This document shows positions 23,144 through 32,270 of a DNA stretch of 50,235 nucleotides, in pieces. Under the pieces are notes generated by a model that saw nothing but the letters and a program-made list of their open reading frames with translations, was not told the DNA's origin and searched no databases. Origin of the DNA: SIG437 sp045576235 (GTDB lineage: Bacteria; Bacillota; Clostridia; UBA1381; UBA9506); contig JAZNGA010000027.1 in the NCBI GenBank assembly GCA_045576235.1, positions 1-50,235 of the forward strand. The letters run 5' to 3'. A program made the translations under genes and the position numbers. Within the stretch, counting starts at the first letter, position 1. Each line of letters begins with the position of its first letter.

Positions 23144-24859
23144 ATGCAGTTGAAAAAGTGGATAATGCGTGAAAAAAATCATTCGGCTGACGAAGCACTA
23201 AAGCTTGCTGAAAAGCTTGGGCTTCCGCCTATAGTTGTTTCAATTCTGCTTTCGAGGGGAGCAGATGATGTTGAGAGATTTTTAGATGCCGGTGTTTCGG
23301 ATTTTTACAGCCCGTTTCTTATGAAGGATGTAGAGGGTGCGGTAGACAGAATTATCAGCGCAATCAAAAATAAAGAAAAAATCACGGTTTATGGTGACTA
23401 TGATGTTGATGGCATAACATCAACTGTTATGCTTGTTCGTTTTTTAAAGTCTCATGGAGCGGAGGTCAGCTATTATATTCCTGACAGACTTGAAGAGGGA
23501 TATGGCATAAATCATGATGCGATTGATGTTATACGCAACGGGAAAACGGAACTTTTAATAACTGTTGATTGCGGGATCACTGCAGTAGCGGAGATTGAAT
23601 ATGCAAAAGAAAAGGGTATGACCGTCATAGTCACAGACCACCACGAATGTAAGGAAGATATTCCGAAGGCTGATTTTGTCATCAATCCCAAACAGCCTGA
23701 CTGCAAATATCCTTTCAAAAAGCTTGCAGGGGTGGGCGTTGTTTTCAAGCTCATTCAGGCAATCACAATCAGACTGAAATTTCACATGCAGGAGCTGATT
23801 GATGAATATATTGATTTAGTGGCTATCGGGACTGTCGCAGATGTTATGCCGCTTGAAGACGAAAACAGAATTATCGTTAAAGAAGGGCTCAGTCATATTG
23901 CCTACACCTCAAACCACGGAATTAAAGCCCTTATTAAGCTTGCTGACATAAAGACATCTGCAATATCAACAAGCACAATAGGATTTGGTATTGCCCCGAG
24001 AATAAATGCGGCAGGAAGAATGGGAACCTCTGATTGTGCTGCGGCGCTTCTTTTAGCAACAGACGAACTTGACGCCGAAAAATATGCTCACCTTTTAGAA
24101 GAAGAAAACAAAAGAAGACAATCACTTGAAAACGACATTTTTAGCGAAGCAATAGAAATAATAGAAAAAAGCAGAGAAATGGTTGATGACTATGTTCTTG
24201 TTTTAGACCATGATGGTTGGCATCACGGGATAGTGGGAATTGTGGCATCAAGGATTTCTGAAAAATATAATAAGCCTTGTATCCTTATAAGCACAGATTC
24301 ACAAGGAAACGGGAAGGGCTCGGGAAGGAGCATAAAAGGCTTTAACCTCTTTGAAGCGCTTTGCGAGAGCAGAGAGTATCTCGTTAAGTTCGGAGGACAT
24401 GAACTTGCGGCAGGATTAAGCTGTGAGAAAAGCAAAATTGGTGATTTTAGAAAAGCAATAAATAAATATGCAAAGAGCGTTTTAAAGCCCGAAGATTTTA
24501 TCCCTGTGATTTACATTGACGCTATTTTACCGATTGAATATTTAAACATAAACACTGCAGAAAAGCTTTCCGTAATGCAACCATATGGCATGGGAAATCC
24601 TGCTCCTGTTTTCTGCACAAGCGACTTGACTGTCACATCCTGCAGAGCATTAAGCGATGGAAAACACTTAAGACTGACGCTCGAAAAAAACAACCTTTAT
24701 GTTGATGCAATAGGTTTTGGCATGGGTGAAAGGGCAGGAAGCATAAAGACAGGAGACAGACTTGATGTTGTGTATAATCTTGACATAAATGTTTTCAGGG
24801 GAGAAAAACACACCCAACTCCATCTTCGTGATTTAAGATTCAGCAAGGGGAAAGAATAA
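23144..24859 (+). CDS. recJ: Single-stranded-DNA-specific 5'-3' exonuclease RecJ
   Basis: A 571-residue exonuclease of the DHH superfamily, active in recombination and base-excision repair. Metal-binding motifs in order: VYGDYDVDGITSTVML at about 83-98, ITVDCGITA, VIVTDHHE (the DHH motif), AIGTVADVMPL and the DHHA1 stretch with HGIVGIVASRISEKYNKPC and GSGRSIKGFNLFEAL. Length fits the Gram-positive short form with the C-terminal OB-fold. AAAGGAGG precedes the ATG. It ends one base before rel begins. Confidence 0.96.
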   Translation: MQLKKWIMREKNHSADEALKLAEKLGLPPIVVSILLSRGADDVERFLDAGVSDFYSPFLMKDVEGAVDRIISAIKNKEKITVYGDYDVDGITSTVMLVRFLKSHGAEVSYYIPDRLEEGYGINHDAIDVIRNGKTELLITVDCGITAVAEIEYAKEKGMTVIVTDHHECKEDIPKADFVINPKQPDCKYPFKKLAGVGVVFKLIQAITIRLKFHMQELIDEYIDLVAIGTVADVMPLEDENRIIVKEGLSHIAYTSNHGIKALIKLADIKTSAISTSTIGFGIAPRINAAGRMGTSDCAAALLLATDELDAEKYAHLLEEENKRRQSLENDIFSEAIEIIEKSREMVDDYVLVLDHDGWHHGIVGIVASRISEKYNKPCILISTDSQGNGKGSGRSIKGFNLFEALCESREYLVKFGGHELAAGLSCEKSKIGDFRKAINKYAKSVLKPEDFIPVIYIDAILPIEYLNINTAEKLSVMQPYGMGNPAPVFCTSDLTVTSCRALSDGKHLRLTLEKNNLYVDAIGFGMGERAGSIKTGDRLDVVYNLDINVFRGEKHTQLHLRDLRFSKGKE

Positions 24860-24860
24860 A

Positions 24861-27074
24861 GTGGAAAAAAATATTTTTGAAATGTTTGAGACATTAAAGC
24901 AAAAAGCTTTGTCATATAATCCTGACCTTTGTGTTGAGCGTCTGACGCGTGCTTTTGAAATAGCCCGCACGGCTCACGAAGGTCAGCTCAGGCAAACAGG
25001 TGAACCATATTTGATTCACCCTTTGGCTGTTGCGCAAATTCTGGCTGAAATGGAGCTTGATTGTGATTCATTAATAAGTGCGCTTCTTCATGATGTTGTT
25101 GAAGACACGGAGATGACAACTAAAGATGTAGCAGAAGAGTTTGGCGAAAGCGTTGCAACAATTGTTGACGGTGTTACTAAGCTCGGTAAAATTCAATATA
25201 CTACAAAAGAAGAGCAGCAGGTTGAAAATTTAAGAAAAATGTTCCTTGCGATGGCAAAGGATGTTAGAGTTATCTTGATAAAGCTTGCCGACAGACTTCA
25301 TAACATGAGAACCCTTAAGTTTATGTCAGAGGAAAAACAAAGAGAAAAAGCAAGGGAAACTTTAGAGGTCTATGCGGCGCTTGCTCACAGACTTGGCATG
25401 TCAAGAATCAAATGGGAGCTTGAAGACATTTCACTCAGATATATTGACCCGATTGCATATAAGGAGATCACGGAGTCAATAAGTCAGAAGCGAAAAGAGC
25501 GCGAAGAATATATTGAAGATATTATGGAAAATATCAGCTCAAAGCTTGAAGAGCTTGGTGTCAAGGCGCATCTGACAGGAAGGGCAAAACATTTTTACAG
25601 CATTTTCAGGAAAATGTATGCGCAGAACAAAACCATAGATGAAATTTATGATTTGTTTGCTGTTCGCGCAATAGTTGACACAGTTAAGGATTGCTATGCT
25701 GTTTTAGGTCTTGTTCACGAGCTTTATCTTCCTATTCCGGGAAGGTTTAAAGACTATATTGCCATGCCCAAGCCTAATATGTATCAATCGCTTCACACTA
25801 CGGTTATGGGGCCTAACGGAACTCCATTTGAAATTCAGATAAGGACATGGGAAATGCATCATGTTGCAGAGCATGGTATCGCAGCTCACTGGAAATATAA
25901 AGAAGGAATAAATGGCTCAACCGAAATTGATGATAAGCTTGAATGGATAAGCAAAATTCTTGAAATCCAGAACAATGTTGTTGATTCTGATGATTTCATG
26001 CGAACCTTAAAAATAGATTTGTTTGCTGATGAGGTTTTTGTGTTCACGCCTAAAGGCGATGTTATAAACCTTCCTGCAGGTTCGACGCCCATTGACTTCG
26101 CTTTTGCGATTCATAGCGCTGTTGGATGCAAAATGTCGGGAGCTAAGGTGAACGGGAAAATTGCAACGCTTGACTATGTTCTTCAGAATGGTGACATAGT
26201 TGAGGTTATGACATCATCTTCTGTTCATGGGCCGTCGCGCGACTGGTTGAAGATTTGCAAAACATCTCAGGCGCGAAGCAAAATCAACGGTTGGTTTAAG
26301 CGCGAAAGGCGCGATGAAAACATTGTGCGTGGCAGAGAAACCTTAGAGCGTGAGCTGAAAAGGAATAATTTCACATTGGAAGAATTTTTAAAGCCTGAAT
26401 GGATAAACATTTTGCTTAAAAGATATTCTTTTAATTCGGAAGACGATTTATATGCTGCTATTGGCTATGGTGCTCTTGCAGTCAGCAAGGTTATGGCGCG
26501 TCTTCGTGAGGAATATAGGCTGACTCATAAGAATGATTCGCAGAACATCTGGAATTCTGTGACGGAAAAACAGACAAAATGTGATTCGACGGGAGTTGTT
26601 GTCAAGGGAATTGATAATTGTCTTGTGAGGCTTTCGAGATGCTGTAGCCCTGTTCCCGGTGATGATATTGTCGGATATATAACAAAAGGAAGAGGAGTTT
26701 CTGTTCACAGAAGGGACTGCACGAATGTTGATGTTGAAAGGGATAGAGACAGGTTAATCACTGTAGGCTGGGCAAGCAGCGACTATGGAAAATCCTCCTA
26801 CATTACAAACATTATTATTTCAGCATATGACAGGCGCGGTCTCGTCATGGAAATAACAAGTCTTCTCTATGAGATGAAAATTCCAATCACATCAATTAAC
26901 ACGAAAATCACAAAAGACCAGATAGCACTCATCGGACTTTCTCTTGAGATTAATTCAAAGGATGGTCTTAACCTTATAAAAAAGAGACTTTTAGAAATTG
27001 ATGGTGTGTTTGATGTTTCGAGAAACATTCCGGGAAATTCGCTTGAGAATAGTGAACATAAGCACTCTCATTAG
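24861..27074 (+). CDS. rel: Bifunctional (p)ppGpp synthetase/hydrolase Rel
   Basis: A 737-residue long RSH enzyme controlling the stringent response. The HD hydrolase domain is intact (LLHDVVEDTEM; LIKLADRLHNMRTL), so degradation is expected. The synthetase domain has GRFKDYIAMPKPNMYQSLHT, whose RFKD motif marks bifunctional enzymes, and PFEIQIRTWEMH. TGS (KGDVINLPAGSTPIDFAFAI), a zinc-finger/helical region with CCSPVPGDDIVGYITKG, and C-terminal ACT follow. Starts with GTG 24861, one base after the recJ stop, and is followed 26 nt later by an MBL hydrolase gene. Confidence 0.96.
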   Translation: MEKNIFEMFETLKQKALSYNPDLCVERLTRAFEIARTAHEGQLRQTGEPYLIHPLAVAQILAEMELDCDSLISALLHDVVEDTEMTTKDVAEEFGESVATIVDGVTKLGKIQYTTKEEQQVENLRKMFLAMAKDVRVILIKLADRLHNMRTLKFMSEEKQREKARETLEVYAALAHRLGMSRIKWELEDISLRYIDPIAYKEITESISQKRKEREEYIEDIMENISSKLEELGVKAHLTGRAKHFYSIFRKMYAQNKTIDEIYDLFAVRAIVDTVKDCYAVLGLVHELYLPIPGRFKDYIAMPKPNMYQSLHTTVMGPNGTPFEIQIRTWEMHHVAEHGIAAHWKYKEGINGSTEIDDKLEWISKILEIQNNVVDSDDFMRTLKIDLFADEVFVFTPKGDVINLPAGSTPIDFAFAIHSAVGCKMSGAKVNGKIATLDYVLQNGDIVEVMTSSSVHGPSRDWLKICKTSQARSKINGWFKRERRDENIVRGRETLERELKRNNFTLEEFLKPEWINILLKRYSFNSEDDLYAAIGYGALAVSKVMARLREEYRLTHKNDSQNIWNSVTEKQTKCDSTGVVVKGIDNCLVRLSRCCSPVPGDDIVGYITKGRGVSVHRRDCTNVDVERDRDRLITVGWASSDYGKSSYITNIIISAYDRRGLVMEITSLLYEMKIPITSINTKITKDQIALIGLSLEINSKDGLNLIKKRLLEIDGVFDVSRNIPGNSLENSEHKHSH

Positions 27075-27100
27075 TTTTAAATCTTGAACAGGAGAAAATT

Positions 27101-27712
27101 ATGGTTTTTAAGAAAATAGAGGTCGGCAGGCTTAAGACAAATTGCTATTTAGCAGGCGATAAAGACAATTTGCTCGTTATTGACCCGGGTGCAAATGCTG
27201 ACAAAATAATTAAAGAGATAGAAGAAAATGGCTACACAGTTAAATATATTGTTCTGACACATTGTCATTTTGACCATTTCGGAGTTGTCGGGGATATAAA
27301 GGAAAAAACAGGAGCGTTGGTGCTCATTTCGGAAAATGAAAAGGAAAACTATTTAAAAGACACGATTAATTTAAGTTTCCATTTCAGGAACTCTTCCGCA
27401 CCCTGCGCGCCCGATATTCTTTTAAAAGAGGGAGACAAGATTAAGTCAGGAGAGTTTGAGTTTGAAGTCATTGAAACTCCGGGACACACAAGCGGTGGAA
27501 TTTGTCTTCTGTGCGGCAACATTTTGTTTTCGGGAGACACGCTGTTTTATGAAAGCGTAGGCAGGACTGATTTCCCAACGGGAAATATGGAGCAGCTTTT
27601 AGCAAATATCAGAGCAAAAATATTTGTTTTGCCGCCTGAAACTGAAGTTTATCCAGGTCATGGAGAAAAGACAACTGTGGGACATGAAATGAAAAACAAT
27701 ATGTTTTTTTAG
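27101..27712 (+). CDS. MBL-fold metallo-hydrolase (glyoxalase II-like)
   Basis: A 203-residue metallo-beta-lactamase-fold hydrolase. The zinc-binding signature is THCHFDHFG (HxHxDH), with further ligands in ETPGHTSGGICL, FSGDTLFYESVGRTDFP and YPGHGEKT. The pattern is that of YcbL/GloB-like thioesterases found behind rel in many Clostridia. A role in methylglyoxal removal or general thioester hydrolysis is possible but unproven. Start ATG with AGGAGA upstream; 17 nt before hemZ. Confidence 0.9.
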   Translation: MVFKKIEVGRLKTNCYLAGDKDNLLVIDPGANADKIIKEIEENGYTVKYIVLTHCHFDHFGVVGDIKEKTGALVLISENEKENYLKDTINLSFHFRNSSAPCAPDILLKEGDKIKSGEFEFEVIETPGHTSGGICLLCGNILFSGDTLFYESVGRTDFPTGNMEQLLANIRAKIFVLPPETEVYPGHGEKTTVGHEMKNNMFF

Positions 27713-27729
27713 TAGGTGTTTGAAAAATA

Positions 27730-28926
27730 ATGGAAAGCTTAAAAGTGGAGAAACCATGGGGAAGGATTGAAGGCGTCAGACCTGTCAAGCATGTCTTAAG
27801 AATGAGACAGGAAGGTGTGTCTGATGAGGAAATCAGGAAAAGCCTCAAAAAAGAATATGAAATTTCTGACAAGAAACTTGACATAATGTTCTCTGTCGCT
27901 GACCGCGAGGAAGAAGTCATTAAGACATTAAAACCTGACTCTGTCGGGCTTTATGTTGACATTCCTTTCTGCCCGTCAAAATGCATTTATTGCTCATTTG
28001 CTTCAATGAGCACACAAAAGATGGGGAGATATGTTGAGCCATATTTAAATGCCTTATTTGATGAGATTGATAAGGCAAAGAAAATTGTTGGAGATTTAGG
28101 GTTGAAAATCGAGAGCGTTTATTTCGGCGGCGGAACTCCGACGACACTTCTTTCACTTGAGCTTGACAGCTTAATCAGGAAACTGAAGGAAAGCTTCGAT
28201 TTTTCTCATTTAAGGGAATTTACCATTGAGGCAGGCAGACCTGACACAATAACAGAAGAAAAGCTTAAGGTGCTTAAAAAACATGGGGTTGACAGAATCA
28301 GCGTTAATCCTCAGAGCATGAATGATAAAACGCTTAAGGTAATTGGCAGAAACCATAGCACAGATGATTTCAAAAGGGCTTTTGAGCTTGTTAGAAGCTA
28401 TGGATTTAGGTGCATAAACACAGATTTGATAGCGGGGCTTCCGGGAGAAACTGCAGATGATTTTAAATATAGTCTTGATGAGGTTTTGAAGCTCTCACCT
28501 GAAAATATAACGGTGCACACGATGAGCATTAAAAGAGCGGCAAACATAAACATCTTCGGCTGTGACACCAAATCGGCATCTGATGAGGAAATTGCCGAAA
28601 TGATAGATTATTCTTATAATACACTATCCGAAGAAGGATATTTTCCATATTATCTCTACAGGCAGAAAAATATATTGGGAGGCATGGAAAACACGGGCTT
28701 TTCAAAAACAGGCATGAGCGGAATTTACAACATTGTTATGATGGAAGAAATCAGCACTGTTGTCTCGCTTGGAGTCGGAGCTGTGACGAAGCTCGTCAGA
28801 CCCGATTTGATAGAAAGAATATTTAATTTTAAAGATGTTATTGAATATATAAACAGAATTGAAGAAATTAAAGAACGCAAAAATTATATATATGAATTTT
28901 ATAATTTTAAGGAGGAACAGCAATGA
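27730..28926 (+). CDS. hemZ: HemZ-type radical SAM protein (oxygen-independent coproporphyrinogen dehydrogenase-like), N-terminally short
   Basis: A 398-residue radical SAM enzyme. It follows Bacillus HemZ closely: PWGRIEGVRPVKHVLRMRQ, the iron-sulfur motif PFCPSKCIYCSFA (CxxxCxxC), YFGGGTPTTL, TIEAGRPDTITEEKL, RISVNPQSMND, and YYLYRQKNILGGMENTGFS. It lacks about the first 90-100 residues of the Bacillus protein, and no room exists for them after the MBL gene, so the short form is native. With no other heme genes near, its real product in this organism is open. Stop overlaps nrdR (ATGA). Confidence 0.88.
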   Translation: MESLKVEKPWGRIEGVRPVKHVLRMRQEGVSDEEIRKSLKKEYEISDKKLDIMFSVADREEEVIKTLKPDSVGLYVDIPFCPSKCIYCSFASMSTQKMGRYVEPYLNALFDEIDKAKKIVGDLGLKIESVYFGGGTPTTLLSLELDSLIRKLKESFDFSHLREFTIEAGRPDTITEEKLKVLKKHGVDRISVNPQSMNDKTLKVIGRNHSTDDFKRAFELVRSYGFRCINTDLIAGLPGETADDFKYSLDEVLKLSPENITVHTMSIKRAANINIFGCDTKSASDEEIAEMIDYSYNTLSEEGYFPYYLYRQKNILGGMENTGFSKTGMSGIYNIVMMEEISTVVSLGVGAVTKLVRPDLIERIFNFKDVIEYINRIEEIKERKNYIYEFYNFKEEQQ

Positions 28927-29375
28927 AATGTCCCTATTGCGAATATGGAGAAAGCAAGGTTATTGACTCAAGACCCACAGATGAAGGTGAAGCTATCAGA
29001 AGAAGGAGAGAATGCTTAAATTGCGGGAAAAGATTCACCACATATGAAAAAGTTGAAAACATTCAGCTTATGGTAATAAAAAAAGACGGTTCAAGAGAAC
29101 AGTTTGACAGAGAAAAGGTTTTAAGAGGAATTCAGCGTTCGTGCGAAAAGAGACCTGTTCCTGTGAGTGAAATGGAAAAAATAGTGAGCGAAATAGAAAA
29201 TGCTGTTCAGAATCTTCTTGAAAGAGAAGTCAAAACTGTTCAGATTGGCGAAATGATTATGGATAAGCTCAAGACTGTTGATGAGGTTGCATATGTGCGT
29301 TTTGCTTCCGTTTACAGACAGTTCACCGATGTCAACACTTTTATTGAAGAGGTTAACAGGCTTTTGAAGAAATGA
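28923..29375 (+). CDS. nrdR: Transcriptional repressor NrdR
   Basis: A 150-residue zinc-ribbon/ATP-cone regulator that represses ribonucleotide reductase genes according to ATP/dATP. Zinc ribbon CPYC near residues 3-6 and CLNC near 31-34, with SRPTDEGEAIRRRRECL between; the ATP-cone begins at IKKDGSREQFDREKVLRGIQ. Full-length and typical. AAGGAGG lies inside the end of hemZ, and the start overlaps that gene's stop. No ribonucleotide reductase gene is in the window, so the targets act in trans. Confidence 0.97.
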   Translation: MKCPYCEYGESKVIDSRPTDEGEAIRRRRECLNCGKRFTTYEKVENIQLMVIKKDGSREQFDREKVLRGIQRSCEKRPVPVSEMEKIVSEIENAVQNLLEREVKTVQIGEMIMDKLKTVDEVAYVRFASVYRQFTDVNTFIEEVNRLLKK

Positions 29376-29387
29376 TAGAGGTTAGTT

Positions 29388-30059
29388 ATGATAAAAACAG
29401 GAAATGACTGGGAAGAAATTTTAAAAGAAGAAACGGAGAAGGAATATTTCAAGGAGCTTTGCAAAAAGGTTGAAGAGGAATATGAAAACTTCACGGTTTA
29501 TCCCGCAAAAGAAAACATTTTTGCAAGCCTTAAATATACTGCCTATAAAGATGTCAAGGTGCTTCTTTTGGGACAAGACCCATATCACGGAGAAAATCAG
29601 GCTCACGGACTTTGCTTCAGTGTTTTGGATGGCGTTTTAAAGCCGCCTTCACTTTTAAACATGATGAAGGAGCTAAAAAGCGATTTGGGAATTGAAATTC
29701 CCGACACGGGCTGTCTCATCCCTTGGGCAGAGCAGGGAGTTCTGCTTTTAAACACAGTTCTGACTGTTCGCGAGGGTCAGCCTAATTCCCATAAAAATCT
29801 TGGTTGGACAAGGTTTACTGATAAAATCATCTCCGCACTTAATGAAAGACACGACCCCGTGATTTTCATTTTGTGGGGAGCAAATGCAAAGGAGAAGCTT
29901 GGGCTGATCACAAATCCCAACCATTTTGTTCTTGAAGCACCGCATCCAAGCCCTCTTTCAGCATCTAAAGGCTTCTTTGGCTCGCGTCACTACAGTAAGG
30001 TGAATTTAATTCTTGAAAGGCTTGGTAAAACTCCGATAGACTGGAGCTTAAAAAGATAA
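29388..30059 (+). CDS. ung: Uracil-DNA glycosylase
   Basis: A 223-residue family 1 uracil-DNA glycosylase that removes uracil from DNA. The catalytic water-activating loop is LLGQDPYHGENQAHGLCFSV; GVLLLNTVLTVREGQPNSHK follows; the leucine-intercalation motif is HPSPLSASKGFFGSRHYSK. Length normal. Start ATG 12 nt after nrdR, with GAGG upstream. Its company (recJ, an exonuclease and nrdR) fits base-excision repair tied to nucleotide supply. Confidence 0.97.
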   Translation: MIKTGNDWEEILKEETEKEYFKELCKKVEEEYENFTVYPAKENIFASLKYTAYKDVKVLLLGQDPYHGENQAHGLCFSVLDGVLKPPSLLNMMKELKSDLGIEIPDTGCLIPWAEQGVLLLNTVLTVREGQPNSHKNLGWTRFTDKIISALNERHDPVIFILWGANAKEKLGLITNPNHFVLEAPHPSPLSASKGFFGSRHYSKVNLILERLGKTPIDWSLKR

Positions 30060-30083
30060 AAAGTTAAAATTGTGGGGAAAAAT

Positions 30084-30932
30084 ATGGATTATGTTATTTT
30101 TGACCTTGAATGGAACAGGTATGCTAAAAAAGTCAAGCTTAAATGTCCTGACGAAATAATACAGATTGGCGCTGTTAAATATGATGAAGACTTAAACTAT
30201 GTCGGCAGCTTTAATTGCTTTATAAGACCTGCGCTATATAACAGAATTGAGCCTATGGTGCAGGAGATAACGGGAATTACAATGGATATGCTTGACAAAG
30301 AAGGAGTTCCTTTTTCCAAGGCATTTAAATGCTTTCGTGAGTTTATGGGGCGTGATAGTATCTTAATGTCATGGGGAGTTCAGGATGCAGCGATTTTAAG
30401 AGAAAACGGCGTCTATTATAATCGTGACATTAATATCTCGTTTCTCAAAAATTTTGTTGATTTGCAAAGCTATGTTGCAGGAGACAAGAGAATAGTGAGT
30501 GAGCAGAATCAACCGGGACTAAAAAATGCGGTCATAAGCCTCGGAATTGAATATGATGAGAAAACGCTTCATAATGCACTCGTTGATGCAACACTTTCGG
30601 GCGAGGTTTTTGCTGAAACATTTGATAAGGAACGATTTGAAAAATATGTTTTTGATGCAAGGAAGCTTGAGCTTCACCATAAAGGAATTCATATCACGGA
30701 CTTAAAGAGCGGTTTAATCAACAAGAGAGAATTCTTAATAAGATGCCCGAGATGTGGAAAATTTGCATCAAAGACATCAGGCTGGTATAGAAGAGCAAAG
30801 AGCTTTTTCGCCATTCACAGATGTCGTGCTTGTAAATGTGATATGCTTTCAATGGTGGAAGTGTTGCTGTTTGCTGACGATAAGATAAAATATAAAAAGA
30901 AAACAAACATAATTGAAAAGGTTGAACTATAA
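30084..30932 (+). CDS. DEDD-family 3'-5' exonuclease with C-terminal zinc ribbon
   Basis: A 282-residue protein. Exonuclease motif I is VIFDLEWNRY (residues 4-13), Exo II lies in MSWGVQDAAILRENGVYY, and Exo III is LHNALVDATLSGEVF, so all acidic positions of the DnaQ/KapD-type fold seem present. The last 70 residues hold a zinc ribbon (RCPRCGKFA...HRCRACKCDM) that may bind nucleic acid. Exact substrate, DNA or RNA, cannot be told. ATG 30084 is preferred over an upstream GTG at 30072 because GTGGGG acts as ribosome site. Lies between ung and the PHP gene. Confidence 0.85.
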   Translation: MDYVIFDLEWNRYAKKVKLKCPDEIIQIGAVKYDEDLNYVGSFNCFIRPALYNRIEPMVQEITGITMDMLDKEGVPFSKAFKCFREFMGRDSILMSWGVQDAAILRENGVYYNRDINISFLKNFVDLQSYVAGDKRIVSEQNQPGLKNAVISLGIEYDEKTLHNALVDATLSGEVFAETFDKERFEKYVFDARKLELHHKGIHITDLKSGLINKREFLIRCPRCGKFASKTSGWYRRAKSFFAIHRCRACKCDMLSMVEVLLFADDKIKYKKKTNIIEKVEL

Positions 30933-30946
30933 AAGGAAGGGTTAAG

Positions 30947-32212
30947 ATGCAGAGGTTTACAGCTTATTTAGACAAACAGACAAAAGAAGAAAGAATTGAG
31001 GCTCTTTCCAAGATGATTGAAGACGGTATTTTGGGAAAACCTGAGATTACGGAAGAGGTTAATAATCACATTCACACAAAATATTCATTCTCTCCATATA
31101 CGCCGACTATGGCAGTTGTTATGGCATATAGTGCAGGGCTTTCGACAGCAGGCATAATGGACCACGACTCAATCAGCGGTGCGGAGGAATTTATTGAAGC
31201 GGGAAAGCTTGTGGGAATGAGCACGACTATCGGAATTGAGTGCAGAGCAAATGTTTCTCAGACTGCACTAAACGGAAGAAGAATAAACAATCCCGACCAG
31301 AATTCTGTGATATATATGGCGCTTCACGGAGTTCCCCACACGCAGATAGGGAAGGTTTCGGAATTTTTTGCGCCTTTCATCGAAAAGAGAAACGAAAGAA
31401 ACAGAAAGATGGTTGAAAACATAAACAAGCTTTTTGAACAATATGGCATTTCTGTTGACTTTGAAAATGATGTCGTTCCGCTTTCTGAATATAAAAACGG
31501 AGGAAGCATCACAGAAAGACATCTTCTTTATGCACTTGCAAATAAGGTCATAGAAAAGTTTGGAAAAGGCAAGGCTTGTGCTGATTTTTTTAAAAATGAC
31601 ATGAAGTTGACGCTTTCTGAAAAATTGGAAAAATTCCTTTCAGACGAAGAAAATATTCACTATTCATATGATGTTTTAGGGCTTTTAAAAAGTGACTTAA
31701 TCAGCAAAATTTACATTGATGCAACAGAAGAATGTCCTGATGTTAAGGATGTTATTGCGTTTTCAAAGGAAATCGGTGCGATTTCTGCATATGCATATTT
31801 AGGTGATGTCGGAAACAGCGTGACAGGAGACAAAAAAGCACAGAAATTTGAAGATGATTATATTGACCTTCTGTTCGAGACGATAAGTGAGCTTGGCTTT
31901 GATGCTGTGACATATATGCCATCAAGAAACACAAAAGAGCAGCTTGCAAAAATTATGGAGCTATGTGATAAATTTAATCTTTTCCAGATAAGCGGAGAAG
32001 ACATTAATTCGTCAAGACAGGCATTCATCTGCGAAAAGCTCAGAGAACCGGAATTTAAGCATCTGATAGATTCAACATGGGCGCTCATAGGTCATGAAAA
32101 AGCGGCGACAGAGGACTTAAAGGGCGGCATGTTTGCTGAAAAAGCTAAAACTGACTATCCTGACATTGCGACAAGAGTTGCTTATTATAAAAGTCTCGGG
32201 ATGGGAAAATAA
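30947..32212 (+). CDS. PHP-domain metal-dependent hydrolase
   Basis: A 421-residue protein with the PHP phosphoesterase core: NHIHTKYSFSPYTPTMAV (motif I, HxH), IMDHDSISGAEEFIEAGKL (motif II), GIECRANVS (Glu ligand), and LFQISGEDINSSRQ near the end. The PHP domain is spread over the whole length with a large helical insert (residues about 150-270), which distinguishes it from the small PHP phosphatases. Substrate unknown. Last gene of the nine-gene operon; AAGGAAGG precedes the ATG and a strong terminator follows. Confidence 0.82.
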   Translation: MQRFTAYLDKQTKEERIEALSKMIEDGILGKPEITEEVNNHIHTKYSFSPYTPTMAVVMAYSAGLSTAGIMDHDSISGAEEFIEAGKLVGMSTTIGIECRANVSQTALNGRRINNPDQNSVIYMALHGVPHTQIGKVSEFFAPFIEKRNERNRKMVENINKLFEQYGISVDFENDVVPLSEYKNGGSITERHLLYALANKVIEKFGKGKACADFFKNDMKLTLSEKLEKFLSDEENIHYSYDVLGLLKSDLISKIYIDATEECPDVKDVIAFSKEIGAISAYAYLGDVGNSVTGDKKAQKFEDDYIDLLFETISELGFDAVTYMPSRNTKEQLAKIMELCDKFNLFQISGEDINSSRQAFICEKLREPEFKHLIDSTWALIGHEKAATEDLKGGMFAEKAKTDYPDIATRVAYYKSLGMGK

Positions 32213-32225
32213 TTAAAATAGTTTC

Positions 32226-32256
32226 GGTGCCGTGAAAAAATCATGGCACCTTTTTT
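32226..32256 (+). terminator. Terminator of the nine-gene operon
   Basis: GGTGCCGTG pairs with CATGGCACC (one mismatch in the stem) and is followed by six T. Confidence 0.85.
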
Positions 32257-32270
32257 ATAGTGGAGGAAAA

